This document shows, piece by piece, positions 19,920-28,802 of a DNA stretch of 64,000 nucleotides (position 1 is its first letter; each line of letters begins with the position of its first letter). Origin of the DNA: JAWPMT01 sp965215825 (GTDB taxonomy: Bacteria > Bacteroidota > Bacteroidia > Cytophagales > Cyclobacteriaceae). Made by a program: the position numbers and the translations under genes. The stretch spans positions 2,028,055 to 2,092,054 of the forward strand of contig CBDCEM010000002.1 of assembly GCA_965215825.1 (NCBI GenBank), in the 5' to 3' direction. The notes under the pieces were generated by a model. That model was given only the letters and a program-made list of their open reading frames with translations. It was not told the origin of the DNA and did no database searches.

Positions 19920-20095
19920 TCTGGAATGAAAGAGTTTCCCTTCGATTTAGTTCGAAAACGGGTGACATTTCCACCTAAAGGTGATCATAGTAAAGCCTGT
20001 TGGAAATGATGCCAACAAGGGCTGGAAGAGCTGAAAAGCGCTTCGTTGCTCTCCTGGTATATTGAGGCCACTCGTCTATTTAAGAAGTTATGATC

Positions 20096-21247
20096 ATGAA
20101 GAGAATTACCACTTATGCGATCTTGTTCATTTTGGTCGGCCACAGTCACGCTCAATTTCCAACAAGACTATATGAACGTCCCGGAGCCGATCGGGGTGTC
20201 GGCATCACCTCAACCACAATGAATGATGGCTACGTCATTGCCGGATTGACAACCAGCTTCAATGCCGCCGGCGAGGACATTTACCTCGTTAAAACAGGCC
20301 TGAATGGCGACCTGATATGGGAAAAGACTTTTGGCGGATTAAGAGATGACAATGCCTGGTCCATCCAAAGCACTGGAAATGGGAGTTATATCGTCGCAGG
20401 CTTTTCCAATAGCTATTCGGAGGGGGATTGGGACATCTACCTGTTGAGCATCGATGAAGACGGTAATGAAATATGGTCTTCAAACCTACCCTTACCGGGA
20501 GACCAATATGCATGGAGTGTTTTGACAGATCTGGATGGAAATTATGTGATCGTGGGCCAAACCAACAATAATGAGGAACAGCGAGAAACATCAGTTTGTT
20601 TGAAGATTAATGATCAGGGTGAGGTGATCTGGATGTACCAATCAGAATCCAGTCAAATGAACCGGGCTTTTGGCCTGACTCAGGCGGGTGCCTCCTATTA
20701 CATCAGTGGATTGATTACTTCCGACAGCTCGGGCCTGGATGGCGTCATCACGAGCATATCATCCACGGGCACCGCAAATTGGACAAAGACCTATGGCGGT
20801 CACCAAAATGACCTCTTCCATTCCATCCATCAAAGCCCGGATGGGAACATCATTGCTTCCGGGTATGCCAAAAGTTATGGCCATTCCGGTAATAACAGCC
20901 CCTGGTTGATGAAAATAGATCCGGATGGAGAGGAACTATGGAACAATTCATTTGGGAGTTTTTCAGAAGAAAGGATTGTGGGTGCCGTAGTAGCCGATAA
21001 CGGAGAGACTTCCATGCTGGGATATGTTTTAAGACCTTCGCATGTAGACCTGCTACGCGTGCAGGTCGATCCACAGGGACGACTTTTGTGGCTCAAAACA
21101 TTTGGTAGTCCCCAAAACGAAGAAGCCGGCCAAACGCTATTGATCAATGAAGCTGGAGAACTTGTTTACAGTGGTAGGGGCTATCAAAACGACCCGACAA
21201 ACGGCGATCTTTTCTTGATGGTGGAGGAGTTGGATAGTGATCAGTGA
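20096..21247 (+). CDS. secreted propeller-like repeat protein
   Basis: Signal peptide (MKRITTYAILFILVGHSHAQ) followed by about 360 residues of repeats of the type GGYVIAGxT...DIYLVKTxxxGxxxWxKTFGG, which is typical of a beta-propeller built from about 45-50 residue blades. Many Bacteroidota homologues carry a type IX secretion tail; none is visible here, as the protein ends in LFLMVEELDSDQ. Binding partner unknown. An ATG two codons upstream is an alternative start. It is the last clearly chromosomal gene before the cassette region. Confidence 0.75.
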   Translation: MKRITTYAILFILVGHSHAQFPTRLYERPGADRGVGITSTTMNDGYVIAGLTTSFNAAGEDIYLVKTGLNGDLIWEKTFGGLRDDNAWSIQSTGNGSYIVAGFSNSYSEGDWDIYLLSIDEDGNEIWSSNLPLPGDQYAWSVLTDLDGNYVIVGQTNNNEEQRETSVCLKINDQGEVIWMYQSESSQMNRAFGLTQAGASYYISGLITSDSSGLDGVITSISSTGTANWTKTYGGHQNDLFHSIHQSPDGNIIASGYAKSYGHSGNNSPWLMKIDPDGEELWNNSFGSFSEERIVGAVVADNGETSMLGYVLRPSHVDLLRVQVDPQGRLLWLKTFGSPQNEEAGQTLLINEAGELVYSGRGYQNDPTNGDLFLMVEELDSDQ

Positions 21248-21517
21248 TGTGAAATCCTCAAGCATAGATGTATTTCTAGCTGCTCTATTTTAGTGGGCTG
21301 AGAAGATCCGAATTGCAGGAGGACGTTACTCCAAATGGACTTAAGCATTCATTAGCAAACGGTCCGACGTTTCGGTATTTATTAGAAGATGGAAGGGGTA
21401 TAGGATATATTCAAATCTTGCTCAGTGACAACTCTACCGGAACCACTTAATTTACATTCATGTGGCTATCAATGGCTGACGAAACATTTGAAATCCATTA
21501 GACTTGTGATTAAAATA

Positions 21518-21562
21518 CATAATGCGGATATGTGACATTGTCACATATCCGGTTGTTATGCC
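21518..21562 (+). repeat. attC-like palindrome, left end of array
   Basis: A perfect 11-bp stem GGATATGTGAC with loop ATT and arm GTCACATATCC, extended by CATAA on the left and GTTATG on the right. The end GTTATGCC matches the GTTRRRY-type end seen in later sites. It marks the left limit of the array. The 270 bases before it, after the propeller gene, hold nothing I recognise. Confidence 0.6.
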
Positions 21563-21584
21563 TCATAAGCGCCAGTAAATAGAT

Positions 21585-22025
21585 ATGCTTGCTAACAAAC
21601 TCTTTAGAACACTAATACCAGCGATTTGCGGCTACTTAACTTATAGAGTTAGCACATACCTTTTTGAACTCAAATACCCACTTGAACCTCTTGACGATCT
21701 AAATACACCTGGAATTGTATTCTTATTTGAGTATATCTTAACTGCATTATTGATAGTTGGATTCTTCGTTTTCCAATACAGAGTAATTGTCCCTAGAACA
21801 TTTAACTCAATCGTCAGACCAACTCAATTGACCCTAATTATTGGCTTAGCTTTTGGACTCTTGTTTGGGACACTGAACTACTTCCTTGATAGCGTAGAAT
21901 TTAACGAGGCAACAATAACTTTCTTCAGAGCATTTATTGAATTTGAAAGTTTCTTTCTTGGTAACCTCTTCAGTATTCAACTGCTAAACTGGTTCTCAGC
22001 TAAAACTCAAGACAAAGAGGCATAA
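21585..22025 (+). CDS. cassette membrane protein, unknown
   Basis: A 146-residue hydrophobic protein with about four membrane helices (LIPAICGYLTYRVSTYLF, FLFEYILTALLIVGFFVF, LTLIIGLAFGLLFGTL, FFLGNLFSIQLLNWF). No family recognised. It starts 23 bases after an attC-like end, and its stop codon lies inside the left arm of the next site, the close packing typical of integron cassettes. Confidence 0.7.
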   Translation: MLANKLFRTLIPAICGYLTYRVSTYLFELKYPLEPLDDLNTPGIVFLFEYILTALLIVGFFVFQYRVIVPRTFNSIVRPTQLTLIIGLAFGLLFGTLNYFLDSVEFNEATITFFRAFIEFESFFLGNLFSIQLLNWFSAKTQDKEA

Positions 22026-22256
22026 CATACGATATGGTCGCATGGCCTTACTTAGCAATCTGCAAAGTGTCTGCTATACATCCCGCTTATCTGCCGCCAA
22101 GAAACTGATGTGCTTTCTACTATCTCCTGCTCGTGGGGATTTTTTATCTTCTTGACGCAGTGCCTCTCTGATACTTTGAATGCACCGGCAGATAAGCTAC
22201 TTTTATCGGAATTAAAAAAGCTCGGAGGCCACAGCGCCATATCTGGGCGTTAGAGA
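22021..22256 (+). repeat. attC-like site, family C
   Basis: The left arm CATAACATACGATATGG, then TCGCATGGCC, pairs imperfectly with the right arm GGCCACAGCGCCATATC, then TGGGCGTTAGAG. A second inner stem pairs GCTTATCTGCCG with CGGCAGATAAGC. It is 236 bases long and ends in GTTAG, 10 bases before the next start codon. Confidence 0.75.
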
Positions 22257-22265
22257 CCATACTCC

Positions 22266-22865
22266 ATGGATCAGATTTTATCAACCTTCGACAGGTTTTA
22301 CGAACTAAATGAAACTGAACAGGAATCGTTTCTCGCTGAGCTACTTTTAACAGCTAATAATAATCCTGAACGATTTAAAGAATTTGTTCGAGCTGCACCA
22401 TTTGACCCAATAACTTCTCCAATCCCTGTAGTCTATGAGTCTCTGTCCAAGGATCTTAGTAACTGGGGAGACTTTTTCATAGAGGAAGCAGAACGAATTA
22501 TTAATCTAGCAGAAAATGCGACTGAACCGAAGATTTACTTAAGCTATTTGAACGAGTTTAGTTTTATTGATGCAGACAATTTTGATCAACGAAATCGTCT
22601 CGTGGAATTAGCTTTAGGAATATCCAAAAATAAAAAAGCGATTTTCCGATACTACTCATTAACTCTTCTAGCCGACTTTTATTTAGACAAGTCTATGGAC
22701 GAACATAAGTCGCAACTCATTCAATTTTTGGATGATGAGGATTGGATAGTGCGATACTGGGCATATCAGAACACAAAGGAACTCAACATACTCCCAGGCG
22801 AAAGAAAGCTGAAATTAACAGATATCATAAGATCAAGACTTTTTGACACAATCAAATACGGATAA
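22266..22865 (+). CDS. cassette protein, HEAT-like helical, unknown
   Basis: A 199-residue, largely helical, acidic protein without a signal peptide. The C-terminal half (DDEDWIVRYWAYQNTKELN) resembles a HEAT repeat, suggesting a protein-interaction scaffold. Small HEAT-type proteins are frequent cassette or immunity-type genes, but no toxin partner is seen. It lies alone between two attC-like sites. Confidence 0.65.
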   Translation: MDQILSTFDRFYELNETEQESFLAELLLTANNNPERFKEFVRAAPFDPITSPIPVVYESLSKDLSNWGDFFIEEAERIINLAENATEPKIYLSYLNEFSFIDADNFDQRNRLVELALGISKNKKAIFRYYSLTLLADFYLDKSMDEHKSQLIQFLDDEDWIVRYWAYQNTKELNILPGERKLKLTDIIRSRLFDTIKYG

Positions 22866-22870
22866 ACGGT

Positions 22871-23103
22871 CTCTAACAGACGATATAGCGAATGGCCAAC
22901 TGAGCTCCTTGAAACTTCTGTGCAATTCGCCCGCGAACCTGCCCATTCTGCCAGCTTTTGTTCTTCTAGCTACTTTACCCTTTCTGGACTTAGACTTTCA
23001 GCACGCACTTCTTCGTGGATACTGTTGTGGTGGTTGGGCAGTTTCACTACCTTTCTACTTTTAAGATAGGATATGGCCACTCGCCATATCTGATCGTTGA
23101 GCA
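22871..23103 (+). repeat. attC-like site, family C
   Basis: Left arm CTAACAGACGATATAGCG, then AATGGCC; right arm GGCCACTCGCCATATC, then TGATCGTTGAGC. The right end GTTGAGC fits GTTRRRY exactly. The 233-base interior contains a chance open frame that I do not count as a gene. Confidence 0.78.
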
Positions 23104-23118
23104 CAATTAGAATTAAGC

Positions 23119-23649
23119 ATGCTAAGTTTTCTCGAAGAGATTTTCCTATTTCTCAATAAACCTCATAACGAAAGTTCCTCTAGGTTATCTTCATTTGTAG
23201 TTGGAACAATTTTCGTTTCGTCAATGCTTGTGTTAATTCTAGAACTGAATTGGGTTTTCAGTTTGCTCTCTATCGTCAAGTTTATCATTACATTTTCAGC
23301 AGTTGGAATACCAGTCGGCTTCATTATTTACTTCATATTGGTGAGAATCGGAATAATAAAGACAGAATGGAAGGCCCTGTGGGCGATTGTAGTATCTGGC
23401 ATTTTGTTAACTATTTCATTATCAAGTAAATTCAATAGAAATGGATTGCCAGAACAAGCAAACGAGCGGGTAATTATTACTGATTCACCCGAATTTGGTG
23501 AGACAATTTCTAGAATACCGATTGTAATTGATGATGAAAAATATGAACTGCGGACTACCATCGAAAACGGAAATAAATATCAAAAAGGTGACGAAATCCT
23601 AATCATCAAGTATTTGGGGAAACTAGGCTTTACTATTATAACAGCATGA
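23119..23649 (+). CDS. cassette membrane protein, unknown
   Basis: A 176-residue protein with three likely membrane helices (VVGTIFVSSMLVLILEL, IITFSAVGIPVGFIIYFIL, LWAIVVSGILLTISL) and a soluble C-terminal part of about 65 residues rich in beta-strand (KYELRTTIENGNKYQKGDEI, LIIKYLGKLGFTIITA) that could be an NfeD-like or OB fold. It has no recognised family. It is the only gene in its cassette. Confidence 0.65.
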   Translation: MLSFLEEIFLFLNKPHNESSSRLSSFVVGTIFVSSMLVLILELNWVFSLLSIVKFIITFSAVGIPVGFIIYFILVRIGIIKTEWKALWAIVVSGILLTISLSSKFNRNGLPEQANERVIITDSPEFGETISRIPIVIDDEKYELRTTIENGNKYQKGDEILIIKYLGKLGFTIITA

Positions 23650-23655
23650 AAAAGT

Positions 23656-23818
23656 GCTCAACATATGCTATGAATGAATGGGGTTTTATCGGTCAGGATA
23701 TTTTGTGGGGGTTGGAAAGTACGCCACAAGTTTTAAATTTAAATCAAGGCGTGGCTATGTGCGAGACGAGAGATTAGTGCTTTTTAATCCCCACTCATTA
23801 TAGCTAGACGTTATGCGC
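23656..23818 (+). repeat. attC-like site, family A
   Basis: The left end GCTCAAC fits RYYYAAC exactly, followed by ATATGCTATGAATGAATGGGG; the right arm is CCCCACTCATTATAGC, then TAGACGTTATGC. The interior (AAGTTTTAAATTTAAATCAAGG) is nearly the same as in the site at 25626-25804. Confidence 0.8.
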
Positions 23819-23833
23819 AACCGTACTTCGAGC

Positions 23834-24529
23834 ATGAGATACCTAATCCTTCTAACCTTCTGTTTTCCAATCCTTGCTCAAGGACAAGGTTTTATACCTG
23901 TTGATACATTGACCACCATTCCGAACGAACTAACTAAAAAACTGAACGGCCGAATTAACTCAGTTGTGACTGTTGACTTTACCGGAGATGGGAAACTCGA
24001 CTTTCTGGTAACTATGGCTAGTGAGGACAAACACAACTATGAATATTTAGAATATTGGATTACTTCAGAATTCGAACTTTTCAAAAAGAAAAAAAAGTTT
24101 AACGATGGAATTCAATACTATCATTTTGTGAATTTGGATCGCGATCCTGAACCAGAAATATTCTCTGCTTTCGGTTACGAAGATGGAATTGATTACGGAT
24201 TCTTTGACTTGGACATGAAACTGGGCAAAGAAGAACTAATCTTCTATTTTAATCCTGTAATCATTGAGGGCAACAAATACCATTGGGGTTATCCGTGGGA
24301 CATTGCTAACCTCTTAACAAGGAACTATAACGGAACTATCCAAATTCAGAGCTCAATTGAACACACAATAGTTAGAGACGGCAACATAACTTTTCCAGAA
24401 GACCAACCCTTTTTTCCAGTCATCTTTTTCTCTGGACATTCTACCCAAACTTATGAACTAACTGAGATCGAATCCAGAACATGGCTAACTATTGAACAGC
24501 TAAAAATGGAAGCGCATAACAGACGCTGA
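23834..24529 (+). CDS. cassette secreted protein, FG-GAP-like
   Basis: The signal peptide MRYLILLTFCFPILAQG defines the start; an ATG seven codons earlier lies inside the attC end GTTATGC. The mature part (about 215 residues) contains VVTVDFTGDGKLDFLVTM and FVNLDRDPEPEIFSAF, resembling FG-GAP/VCBS calcium-loop strands of a propeller. Function unknown. The stop codon lies in the left arm of the following attC-like site. Confidence 0.68.
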   Translation: MRYLILLTFCFPILAQGQGFIPVDTLTTIPNELTKKLNGRINSVVTVDFTGDGKLDFLVTMASEDKHNYEYLEYWITSEFELFKKKKKFNDGIQYYHFVNLDRDPEPEIFSAFGYEDGIDYGFFDLDMKLGKEELIFYFNPVIIEGNKYHWGYPWDIANLLTRNYNGTIQIQSSIEHTIVRDGNITFPEDQPFFPVIFFSGHSTQTYELTEIESRTWLTIEQLKMEAHNRR

Positions 24530-24748
24530 TCGGTTATATGCCAAAGTGCTTTCTGGCTGGTTTCAGTGCGAACATCACCGTGAATCAGCCGCTGAGGAGA
24601 GTGATGTGCTTTCTACCAAGTGCTGCTCGCAGGAGTTTTTATCTTTCTGAGCGCAGTGCTACTCTGAACCGTTGTGAGCTTCGGCAGATTTCACTAGATT
24701 GTGCTATTCATTAGCTGTGGGCATACAACCGATAGCTGATCGTTAGCG
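24513..24748 (+). repeat. attC-like site, family B
   Basis: Left arm GCATAACAGACGCTGATCGG, then TTATATGCC; right arm GGGCATACAACCGATAGC, then TGATCGTTAGCG. It is 236 bases long. Its interior (GTGCTTTCTGGCTGGTTTCA and so on) is shared with the site interrupted by the IS1111-type element. Confidence 0.8.
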
Positions 24749-24761
24749 TGAATCTATAAAT

Positions 24762-25217
24762 ATGAAAGATACGATATATATTGATATGGATAACGTACTA
24801 GTTGATTTCGATAGCGGAATAAAAGAGCTGGATGAAAAAACTAAGGTACAATTCGAGGGTAGGTATGATGAAGTCCCAGGAATTTTTTCATTGATGAACC
24901 CTCTTGAAAATTCAATCGAATCTGTTCAGGAACTAGCAAAATGTTATGATGTATTTGTTTTGTCAACTGCTCCATGGCTTAACCCGTCCGCATGGAAAGA
25001 TAAAATCGAATGGATTCATAAGTATTTTGGAAAAGAGAAAGAATCAGTTTTATACAAAAGGTTAATTATCTCTCACCACAAAAACCTTAACAATGGGAAA
25101 TACCTAATTGACGATCGAACAAAAAACGGTGCTGGCGAATTTGTGGGAGAACATATTCATTTTGGTACTGAAAAATTTCCTAATTGGGACAGTGTATTGA
25201 AATATTTAAAAAAGTAG
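24762..25217 (+). CDS. 5'(3')-deoxyribonucleotidase, NT5C family
   Basis: HAD-superfamily phosphatase of 151 residues. Motif I is YIDMDNVLVDFDSG with both catalytic Asp residues; VLSTAPWLNPSAW matches motif II (Ser/Thr), followed by the KIEWIHKYFG segment, a Lys in KRLIISHHK, and YLIDDRTKNGAG as motif IV. It should dephosphorylate (deoxy)nucleoside monophosphates. A close paralogue is at 49304-49762. The gene starts 14 bases after an attC end and shares its cassette with the next gene. Confidence 0.85.
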   Translation: MKDTIYIDMDNVLVDFDSGIKELDEKTKVQFEGRYDEVPGIFSLMNPLENSIESVQELAKCYDVFVLSTAPWLNPSAWKDKIEWIHKYFGKEKESVLYKRLIISHHKNLNNGKYLIDDRTKNGAGEFVGEHIHFGTEKFPNWDSVLKYLKK

Positions 25218-25225
25218 GTTTATAT

Positions 25226-25585
25226 ATGAGCAACCACTATATTCTACACGAGGAAGGAGCTTTTTATAGCACAGAATTATTCATATTTAACGGTAAGATT
25301 TGTTTTCGAAGTAACAGTTCAGGAGGTGAACATTTACTCTATGTTCCAATCGAGTGCGAAAGGCAATTACTTTCCTGTCTACAAAACCAAATAGACTTTG
25401 GGGACTCAGAAAAAGAAGTTCCTGAAGTTATCTCTAGAAAGGATCGCCAAAAAATTCTTTTGGATCTCTTAGCTGAAAAGTATTCATATGGTGACAAAGA
25501 CCCAATTCCAGATATCAGACATTTTTTTGATGAGAACGATATTAAACCAAAAGGTGAATACTGGCCTGATTCGGATAGATTTTGA
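25226..25585 (+). CDS. cassette protein, unknown
   Basis: A 119-residue soluble protein starting eight bases after the nucleotidase stop (the frame is open 14 codons further upstream, inside that gene). Visible sequence: NHYILHEEGAFYSTELF, SGGEHLLYVPIECERQLL, DIRHFFDENDIKPKGEYWP. No family recognised. Being second in a two-gene cassette, it may act with the nucleotidase or be an independent passenger. Confidence 0.6.
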   Translation: MSNHYILHEEGAFYSTELFIFNGKICFRSNSSGGEHLLYVPIECERQLLSCLQNQIDFGDSEKEVPEVISRKDRQKILLDLLAEKYSYGDKDPIPDIRHFFDENDIKPKGEYWPDSDRF

Positions 25586-25625
25586 ATTGACTGTAAACGA
25601 AAGAACGACTTATAAACGGCCAATC

Positions 25626-25804
25626 ACGCTAACATATGCTATGAATGAATGGGGCTTCATCGGTCAGGATACTTTGGTGGCACTTGGAAAGTCCGCCACG
25701 TCTGCGCGACCCGAAGTTTTAAATTTAAATCAAGGCGTGGCTATGTGCGGGAGGAAAGGTTAGTGCTTTCTAATCCCCACTCATCATAGCTAGGCGTTAG
25801 GCAC
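25626..25804 (+). repeat. attC-like site, family A
   Basis: Left arm GCTAACATATGCTATGAATG, then AATGGGG; right arm CCCCACTCATCATAGC, then TAGGCGTTAGGC. The right end GTTAGGC fits GTTRRRY exactly. A 91-codon open frame across it is a by-product of the repeat. Confidence 0.82.
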
Positions 25805-25811
25805 AATATTC

Positions 25812-27245
25812 ATGTCGCAGATAAGAACCAAAATTTCAGGACTGAAGAAACTCCAGAATACATTCAAAATCATAGATCGTTTACTTCTGAAGAGAACTTA
25901 CTCGGCATCTTCTGAAGACTTTCCGAAAGGCAGTTTGATTGAACTAAGCAAGGAGCTAAGAGGTTTTACATTCCGTTTTGAACATTCGGACCTGCTTTTC
26001 AAAAACGAAATATTTGATTTCAAAAATATCTTATTGAAAAGGGGTGAATTCCAAATTAAAGTCAATGCATTCTATGCAACATCCCGAACTTTTGGAGAAA
26101 TGAGCGGAATAGTCGGAAGCTTCAATTCAATAAATTTTGACACGTCTAATCGACAGTTTCATCGGCTAATAATCCCATGTTCTGAAAAACCTAATTATGT
26201 ATTCTCGATTGAAAATGTATCTGTGGAGTATAAATACAAGCAACACACTAGCACCCGACTTGCAATTGAAGTTGATATTCCAGAAGGCAAATTTCACCTC
26301 TACCAAGTTTTCAAAAAACTAAATGACAAAACGAAACCATCGTATATCGTTATTGATTGTCAGACCTCAATGCAGTTTCAAGAGTTCTCTGAAATATGCC
26401 ATTCTATTTTAATAAGTTTCGGATTTGTTTCTGGATCGTTAATACAAAACGAAGGATTCTTTTTTCAATATAGGAATCCGGAATTAAATGTTCCTACTAG
26501 TTTTTACCATACTCAATTTAGGAAATCGATTAAAGCATCGTACACACCAATTTATAGCAATCCGCATGGAATTATACATGATCGAAAAGTAGCGGACAAA
26601 TATCAAGATAAAATAAAAGTGATGAGTAGCTTGAGTTTCTCTCGATTATGTCATCTCGTCCATTTAGAAAGCGACATGAAATCTGCTCTCTTTCTTATCC
26701 TTGAGACAAATACTACATCTTTAGTATCAAGCCCAGGTTTATTCTCAATAGCCTTAGAAACACTGGCAAATTTTGTTTATCAGAAAAATGAAAGTGGATT
26801 AGCACCAATTCCAGATAAGAAAATTGCCAAGCAGTTGAGGTCTGAACTAAAGACTGTTATTCAAAAACACTCGAAAGAAATTGGTGTTGACGCAGAAGCA
26901 ATTCTTAGTAATCGTATTGATCAAATCAATCAAAGAACAAATAGAGAGAAACTACTGATCCCATTCAACATATTGGGAATTGAACTGAATGACTTAGACA
27001 TTCAAGCAATTGAACAGAGGAATTCATTTCTTCATGGAAAAATTCCCATGATCCAAGACGAGAAACCTGAAAACATATCAGAAGAAGACAAGCTACGATA
27101 CTTTCTTCATCTGAAACTGTTCACTCTTTTATCTGCATTAATTCTAAAACTATCAGAATTCAACGGTCATATTGTGAACTACCCAAAAATTCATGAATCA
27201 TCAACTGGAAAAAAACTAAGAGAGAAACATTATAGAAAAATCTAA
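25812..27245 (+). CDS. HEPN-like cassette protein, candidate RNase/defence factor
   Basis: A 477-residue cytosolic protein. The N-terminal 290 residues are beta-rich and unrecognised (LRGFTFRFEHSDLLFKNEIF, FGEMSGIVGSFNSINFD). The C-terminal 170 residues are helical and contain EQRNSFLHGKIP, an R-N-x3-H pattern like the RX4-6H active site of HEPN ribonucleases, placed in the helix where HEPN families have it. This layout (large beta domain plus C-terminal HEPN) resembles the ApeA-type abortive infection proteins; that comparison is inference. It starts eight bases after an attC end and is the only gene in the cassette. Confidence 0.6.
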   Translation: MSQIRTKISGLKKLQNTFKIIDRLLLKRTYSASSEDFPKGSLIELSKELRGFTFRFEHSDLLFKNEIFDFKNILLKRGEFQIKVNAFYATSRTFGEMSGIVGSFNSINFDTSNRQFHRLIIPCSEKPNYVFSIENVSVEYKYKQHTSTRLAIEVDIPEGKFHLYQVFKKLNDKTKPSYIVIDCQTSMQFQEFSEICHSILISFGFVSGSLIQNEGFFFQYRNPELNVPTSFYHTQFRKSIKASYTPIYSNPHGIIHDRKVADKYQDKIKVMSSLSFSRLCHLVHLESDMKSALFLILETNTTSLVSSPGLFSIALETLANFVYQKNESGLAPIPDKKIAKQLRSELKTVIQKHSKEIGVDAEAILSNRIDQINQRTNREKLLIPFNILGIELNDLDIQAIEQRNSFLHGKIPMIQDEKPENISEEDKLRYFLHLKLFTLLSALILKLSEFNGHIVNYPKIHESSTGKKLREKHYRKI

Positions 27246-27260
27246 AAGTGCCTAACAAAC

Positions 27261-28802
27261 ACTTCCATGAATGATCTCACGGCGTGGAGGTTGAATAAAA
27301 GTACTAAAAAACCTCCCATTTTCTTCTTCTGGGCATGTTTTCTTCAAACAGCGGACTTGAAAAAGTAGGCATTTCTGTCAAGGATGAGCATGTAATTCGC
27401 CTCTCTCCTTCGCGGAGCTACGGCGGAGCAAGGATGGCGTAATGGAATGGTCACTCGCCTTGTCCTTTACAGTCATGAATACTTTTTGCACCTTTTGAAG
27501 AAGAAAATAACCTTACAGACTTCCATTAGTGATCCCAGATTAGGCCACAGTTATCAGATTAGTAGGTAAAAATGCCTTACCACAGACTAAGCAAAAGAGT
27601 TCGAGACTCAGCGTTTGTTAAGTGGTCAAGGCAAAGGTCTTATGGGTAAGTGCTTTTTCTATTTTCTGGTGCTGAAGCCGTTATGATACTCTACCCAATT
27701 CATAGGGTTCCTCAAATTTGAGCACATGATATATCCGGGATAGTAACTTTCTTGCAATCACCACTGCCGCTCTTTTCTTGGTCATTCGTTTGATCAATTC
27801 CTCATACTTGACAAGCATTACTGGATCCTTCTGTATCGTTTGCCAGGCACACTCAATCAATGAACTCCTCAACGCATTGTGTTTTCTGTTGGTCAGATGA
27901 CCTTTCCAGTCGTGCTCTCCACTGCTGTAAGTTGTTGGCTTGAAACCCACAAAACTGTTGAGTTTTTTGAAACAAGGGAAGCGCGTTATATCTCCCAACT
28001 CAACCATGAGCTGAATAGAGGTCAATGGGCCAATGCCAGGGATACTTTTAAGCAGATCAATACTCGATGCATACCTGCTACATTTGGCTAGGTACCTGAC
28101 TTTCCGGGAGACTTCAAGATGATGTTTATAGATTCGGTCGTATTGCTCGAGTAATAAGTCTAATGTATCTCTTCCAGATTTAGAGGGCATAGTCACTTCC
28201 TGCAACCAGCTGAGAAAAGCCTTGGTCCAAAAGGGATTATCGTATTCAACAGGGATAGGGATACCTGCAAAGGCTAGTGTGCCTTTGATCCTATTCTTCA
28301 CCCTTACCAGGTCACTCCAAAGTCGTTTTCGATATCGAAACAATTGGCGATCTCCTTCCAGCTCCTCAGATGGGATATAGCTTCCTGTGAGTAAACCAGC
28401 TTGCAAGGCTTTGGCAATTTTACGACTATCTACCCTGTCTGTCTTATTCTGAGTCTCCTGCTGGGTAGTGGGATATCAGCTGGATTCACTACTAAACATG
28501 TGTAGCCAAACGATATCAATTCTCTAGCGATCCAAAAACCGAAACGAGTAGCTTCATAGGCACAATGTATCTCAGCTCCGGGAAAATGAGCCTCTAGATA
28601 GGTTTGTAATACCTCAGGGAAAGGTGCCTGACTAAATGTTCTGTGATGAATCTGGCCTGTGAAGATTGATACTGACCATTGTTTTTTGTGGACATCAATG
28701 CCCACATAAAGTACTAAATTTTCAAATGTTAGTGATTCCTTTTTCATAATCTCAAGGGTTTTATTATTAGATAACCACTACCTTGAGATCATTACATGGA
28801 TA
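27261..28802 (-). mobile_element. IS110 family element, IS1111 type, inserted in an attC-like site
   Basis: About 1542 bp. It carries subterminal inverted repeats TCCATG-AATGATCTCA (27264-27279) and, on the other strand, TCCATGTAATGATCTCA (ending near 28784), as in the IS1111 group, which unlike IS110 proper has a long noncoding region after the transposase (here about 420 bases). Outside its ends lie the left end of an attC-like site (GCCTAACAAAC, 27250-27260) and the rest of that site (CTATCGATTATATGCC onward, 28803). Ends are set by these flanks and may be off by a few bases. The transposase gene is frameshifted. Confidence 0.75.
27681..28747 (-). pseudogene. IS110 family transposase, frameshifted
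   Basis: The N-terminal 105 codons give the RuvC-like DEDD domain (LYVGIDVHKKQWSVS, HCAYEATRFGF), then the frame is lost near 28468-28471. A one-base shift restores TTQQETQNKTDRVDSRKIA, containing the third acidic motif, and the remaining 241 codons hold the C-terminal transposase domain (LKSIPGIGPLTSIQLMVELG, FVGFKPTTYSSGEHDWKG). A single missing base in the CCAC(T) run explains the break, so the copy is probably inactive unless this is a sequencing error. Confidence 0.85.

Noticed and set aside
20096..21247. Type IX secretion C-terminal domain on the propeller protein
   Set aside because: The C-terminus lacks the conserved beta-strand and Gly/Lys pattern of that signal.
22843..23064. Open frame of 73 codons in the attC-like region
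   Set aside because: It lies wholly in the palindromic site, has no start context or homologous pattern, and similar frames arise wherever the repeat family occurs.
25488..25763. Open frame of 91 codons ending in MNEWGFIGQD... sequence
   Set aside because: It is read through the family A attC-like site; the same peptide appears in the other family A site, so it reflects the DNA repeat and not a gene.
27249..27623. A 375-base attC-like site ending at GCGTTTGTTAAG
   Set aside because: First read as a long site because GTTTGTTA pairs with the left end. The inverted repeats show that this stretch belongs to the IS; the match is better explained as a guide segment.
28430..28480. Programmed frameshift in the IS110 transposase
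   Set aside because: IS110 elements encode one uninterrupted transposase and no slippery run is present; a one-base deletion is simpler.
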